Assembly: GCF_014642075.1 (NCBI RefSeq)
Contig: NZ_BMIK01000007.1
Location: 1-64,000 of the forward strand
Reading direction: 5' to 3'
Origin: Parapedobacter defluvii
GTDB taxonomy: Bacteria > Bacteroidota > Bacteroidia > Sphingobacteriales > Sphingobacteriaceae
Length of the DNA stretch: 64,000 nt
Shown: positions 61,055-64,000 of the stretch, one piece after another
Numbering within the stretch: the first letter of the stretch is position 1
Layout of the letters: each line of letters begins with the position of its first letter
Translations under genes and position numbers: made by a program
The notes under the pieces: model-generated
What the model was told of the DNA's origin: nothing
The model's database searches: none
Seen by the model: the letters and a program-made list of their open reading frames with translations, nothing else

Positions 61055-63082
61055 ATGAAGGGATTTATGTATTTGCTTGCCACATTCGCTTACATGCAGG
61101 TGGCATTGGCCCAAAAAATGCCTTTCGAAAGCAAACGGTTTGTCGACAGCTTGGAGGACGCACTCGCCCACCATCCATCAGACAGCCTAAAGGCACGGGC
61201 TGCATATCATCTGGCTGAGTTCTGGGCAAAGCAAGATACCAACAAGGCAAGGCCCTATCTGGAAAAGGGAAGGAAATTGGCCGGCAACTCGGTCTACATG
61301 CAAGCGAGCTATCAATATTATGTCGGTAAGTTTTATCTCTCAACCGATTCGGCCAAAAGCGAATTTGCATTCCTCAAGGCTGATTCGATCCTAGCAGTAA
61401 ACCGCCTTACATTCAAGAATGCATATACCTTACGCGCAGCGATTTGGTACAACTATGGGGTATTGCGACAATTGAAAGATGACACGGAGGGGGTTATCAA
61501 AATATTTCTTGAAAAGGTTATTCCCTACACCCGTTTGGCAGGTTTGCAAAATGAATTACCCAGGATGTATTTAGCGGTCGGGCAGCTCTTTGATAATGAA
61601 CTGGATTACGAGCGAGCCGGATTATATTTCGACCAATCGCTGGCGATGTTGGATACCGTGGATGTGGAACCTGAGCTGCAAGCGAACATCTACTCCGCGG
61701 CCGTAGGCAACTTGCTCTCACGGGAAAAGTTTGCCGAAGCGAGGAAGTACCAAAACCAGGTAAAGGAGTTGCTCCAAAACTATCGCGAAACACCCTATTA
61801 CCTAGCCTATCTATTGAATGAAACCGCCTACTTCATCAAGCAAAAATTATACGACGACGCCTTACTTGTAATAAATCAGGGGATTGCGCTTTCCACACGC
61901 CTCGACGATTCGCTCCAGCGGGAATCCTTTCTTCACGAAAAATTCAAGGTGCTTTATTCGCTGGGACAATACCGGGAAGCAAAAGATATTTTGGTGGGCC
62001 TTGCGGAGTCTCCCGTTACCCCATTTATGGGTACTAAAATGATTTTTTATCAGAACTTAAGCGAGGTGTATGAAAAACTGGGCGATTTCGAACAAGCCTA
62101 CCGATGGTTAAAGCCGTATAGCACCATCGCCGACAGTCTCAACCAGGCCCGTTTGAAGGAGAAGATCGTCCAGTTAGAGGCAAAATTCCAAAACGCGGAA
62201 TCGAGACATGAAATTGCATCGCTAAAAGCACAAAAATCAGAAGCAGAATTGGAAGCAAAAAATAGCCGCCTATTCGCCTGGGTACTGGGGTTAAGCTGCT
62301 TTGTCCTCCTACTGGTCGCTACCTTTTCGATCATTTACTACCGCGAACAAAAGCAACTCGGCAAACAAATGGCAATCAACCATCAACAGCAGGTAAAGGA
62401 GCTGGAACAGCATCAGCAATTGGCCGTCACAAAGGCTATACTGGAGGGCGAAGAACGGGAGCGGCAGCGCGTTGCGCGTGACCTGCACGATGGCTTGGGC
62501 GGCATGCTTGCAGGCGTTAAGATCAACCTCTCGGGATGGGCAGCCAACAACCTCGAAGCACCGCAGCATAACTCGTTCTATAAAGTAATTAGCCAATTGG
62601 ACAGCTCAGTAACCGAGCTCAGGAGAATCGCGCGGAATATGATGCCCGAAGCGCTCTTCAAATTCGGCCTTGAGACAGCACTGCGCGACCAATGTGAATT
62701 TTATACCACCGCTGGGATACACATCGATTTCCAACCGTTTGAATTGAGCAATACAAACTCACTTGCGTTTCAGATTACGGTTTATCGCATCGTGCAGGAA
62801 CTGCTCTCCAACGCTGTCCGGCACGGAAAGGCGACCAATATTGTGGTGCAATGCAGTCAGAGCGGCAGTGATTTTCTCATCGCTGTCGAAGACAATGGTA
62901 TGGGTTTTGATAAAACGATAGGGAAACAGAAAAATGGAATCGGCCTTTCAAATATCAAGAGCCGCGTTTCCTATTACAAGGGTGAAATGGAGCTGATCAC
63001 CTCACCCGGGGAAGGAACTACCGTTCATATTGAACTACATGACCATGAGGAAGGATACTATCCGGATCGTATTGGTGGATGA
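61055..63082 (+). CDS. TPR-containing sensor histidine kinase (HisKA_3 type)
   Basis: A 675-residue membrane kinase related in layout to that at 51059. It has a signal peptide (YLLATFAYMQVALAQ), periplasmic TPR-like repeats (about 40-370), one transmembrane helix (about 405-428), and a HisKA_3 domain with phosphoacceptor His in ARDLHDGLGG (about 476). The ATPase domain has ELLSNAVRHGKA, EDNGMGFD and GIGLSNIKSR. Its 3' end overlaps the response regulator gene by 38 bases, showing tight coupling. The signal is not readable. Confidence 0.94.
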   Translation: MKGFMYLLATFAYMQVALAQKMPFESKRFVDSLEDALAHHPSDSLKARAAYHLAEFWAKQDTNKARPYLEKGRKLAGNSVYMQASYQYYVGKFYLSTDSAKSEFAFLKADSILAVNRLTFKNAYTLRAAIWYNYGVLRQLKDDTEGVIKIFLEKVIPYTRLAGLQNELPRMYLAVGQLFDNELDYERAGLYFDQSLAMLDTVDVEPELQANIYSAAVGNLLSREKFAEARKYQNQVKELLQNYRETPYYLAYLLNETAYFIKQKLYDDALLVINQGIALSTRLDDSLQRESFLHEKFKVLYSLGQYREAKDILVGLAESPVTPFMGTKMIFYQNLSEVYEKLGDFEQAYRWLKPYSTIADSLNQARLKEKIVQLEAKFQNAESRHEIASLKAQKSEAELEAKNSRLFAWVLGLSCFVLLLVATFSIIYYREQKQLGKQMAINHQQQVKELEQHQQLAVTKAILEGEERERQRVARDLHDGLGGMLAGVKINLSGWAANNLEAPQHNSFYKVISQLDSSVTELRRIARNMMPEALFKFGLETALRDQCEFYTTAGIHIDFQPFELSNTNSLAFQITVYRIVQELLSNAVRHGKATNIVVQCSQSGSDFLIAVEDNGMGFDKTIGKQKNGIGLSNIKSRVSYYKGEMELITSPGEGTTVHIELHDHEEGYYPDRIGG

Positions 63083-63680
63083 TCATCCCGTTGTAATACA
63101 AGGCCTAAAGACAGCACTGGAAGAAGAGCCTAACTTCACGATTGTGAGCACTTTCTCTTCGGGCTTAGCGCTGCTATCTTTTTTGGAAAGCAACCCAGTA
63201 GACGTCATGTTGCTCGACATCATTTTGCCCGATGGTAATGGCGTGGATTTTTGCCTTGAAATCAAGCGTCTTTATCCCGATATCGTCGTGTTGATCTTGA
63301 GTAACCATGCCGAACGGAGCTTTATCGTGCAAGCGGTACAAAACGGGGCCAGCGGATACCTGCTAAAAAACACTTCCCTTTTAGAGCTGACAACCTGTAT
63401 ACACGAAGCGATAGATGGCCAGGTGACATTCAGCGATGAAGTGAAGAAAATCATGGTCAGGCCCGCCGAGAGTAACATACAGGGAATACCCCAGCTCACC
63501 AAGCGCGAAAAGGAAATATTGAAATTGTTGGCCGACGGTAAAACGAGTGCTGCAATTGCCGATGAATTGCACATCAGCCCGCTCACCATCATCACCCATC
63601 GCCGTAACCTGATGCACAAATTTGATGTGAAGAACGTTGCAGAGCTGATCATGGCAGCAACGCGAAACAACTACCTGTAA
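63045..63680 (+). CDS. NarL/LuxR-type response regulator
   Basis: A 211-residue regulator with receiver motifs VLVDDHPVV, DVMLLDIILPD (phosphoacceptor Asp) and GASGYLLKNTS, and a LuxR-type HTH (LTKREKEILKLLADGKTSAAIADELHISPLTIITHRRNLM, about 150-190 in all). The start could be ATG 63045 or ATG 63039; both lie within the end of the kinase gene. It forms a two-component pair with the kinase at 61055. The gene downstream on the same strand is an SGNH hydrolase. Confidence 0.95.
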   Translation: MRKDTIRIVLVDDHPVVIQGLKTALEEEPNFTIVSTFSSGLALLSFLESNPVDVMLLDIILPDGNGVDFCLEIKRLYPDIVVLILSNHAERSFIVQAVQNGASGYLLKNTSLLELTTCIHEAIDGQVTFSDEVKKIMVRPAESNIQGIPQLTKREKEILKLLADGKTSAAIADELHISPLTIITHRRNLMHKFDVKNVAELIMAATRNNYL

Positions 63681-63744
63681 TGAAACCCAGGCAGACAATC
63701 CCAATAGAAATATATCCAATTTTTATTAGGTTTGTTAGGTATTT

Positions 63745-64000
63745 ATGACATTCACTCAACGCGCAATGAAATATGCTCTTCTGTACACATGGATCCTTCT
63801 GCTTTCCTGCTCTTTCGGCCAAAAACAGCAGACTTGGCTGGCCCTCGGTGATTCCATTACTTACCTGAATGAGCATCCCGATGAAACCGGGCATCGCGTT
63901 AGCAAGGGATATATGACACTTATTACCGAAAAACGGCCGAATATTCAGTACGTTAATCAAGGGCATAACGGCTGGACAGCTGTAGGTATTGCCGAACAGA
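63745..64000 (+). CDS. SGNH/GDSL-type hydrolase, 5' part only
   Basis: An open frame running off the right edge (85 codons visible). A signal-peptide-like start (MKYALLYTWILLLSCSFGQ after either Met1 or the Met at 63766) is followed by TWLALGDSITYLNE, which is SGNH block I with the nucleophile Ser, and NQGHNGWTA, matching block II. It is likely an exported esterase or lipase; the rest lies outside the window. It follows the two-component pair by 64 bases. Confidence 0.85.
   Translation, partial: MTFTQRAMKYALLYTWILLLSCSFGQKQQTWLALGDSITYLNEHPDETGHRVSKGYMTLITEKRPNIQYVNQGHNGWTAVGIAEQ

Noticed and set aside
1-64000. CRISPR arrays, tRNA or rRNA genes, insertion sequences, phage genes
   Set aside because: No regularly spaced repeats, cloverleaf-like segments, transposase or integrase motifs were found when reading the intergenic regions and proteins.

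Overview
The window looks like a piece of a chromosome from a Bacteroidota of the Sphingobacteriaceae type (Pedobacter/Parapedobacter/Olivibacter-like, base composition near 50% G+C). The evidence is SusC/SusD pairs, FtsX/MacB-type permeases ending in NPVDSLRDE, a DUF6266 protein, TPR-type histidine kinases, LytTR regulators, many lipoproteins, weak Shine-Dalgarno sites and a few TAnnTTTG promoter elements. No rRNA, tRNA, CRISPR array, integrase or insertion sequence was seen.

Region 1 (1-22603) is a large polysaccharide utilisation locus. On the minus strand, in transcription order, it carries an AGE-family epimerase, an FHS-type sugar permease, SusC, a SusD with an inserted carbohydrate-binding-like domain, two tandem DUF4434-like proteins, a GH78 alpha-L-rhamnosidase, an SGNH hydrolase, a quinoprotein/PKD/cytochrome c/CBM6 lipoprotein, a nucleoside-permease-like MFS transporter and two Gfo/Idh/MocA oxidoreductases. 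A ROK regulator is divergent from it. The set suggests import and stepwise breakdown of a rhamnose-containing, probably acylated and oxidised glycan.

Region 2 (22618-30645) is a second SusCD locus with no recognisable glycoside hydrolase. It has SusC (broken by a one-base frameshift), SusD, two related exported amidohydrolases and, between them, a DUF5009/HGSNAT-like membrane acyltransferase.

Region 3 (31298-43710) is mixed. It holds a DUF6266 protein, a large lipoprotein resembling a glycoside hydrolase, an ABC ATPase with an intact FtsX-type permease followed by two internally deleted permease relics, a small-protein/nucleotidyltransferase pair, an AAA ATPase, an unknown exported protein with an HEEFH motif and a GNAT acetyltransferase. 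Paired 16-bp palindromes of the form TGTyCG-N4-CGrACA, spaced 21-22 bp, recur upstream of the permease units here and again upstream of the intact permease at 56451.

Region 4 (43736-49244) has envelope lipoproteins, an OmpA-family protein and an AT-rich YciI/ECF-sigma pair. Region 5 (49241-64000) is regulatory and housekeeping: two LytTR regulators (one with the phosphoacceptor Asp replaced by Asn), a universal stress protein, two TPR histidine kinase/NarL-type regulator pairs, a Crp/Fnr regulator, a methyltransferase, an FtsX-type permease, a PhnA-domain protein, an acyltransferase and the start of an SGNH hydrolase.

The observations most worth following are the paired-palindrome element shared by permease units, the apparent circular permutation of the two DUF4434-like proteins, the SusD with an embedded binding domain, the hydrolase-free SusCD/amidohydrolase locus, and the decayed permease copies.
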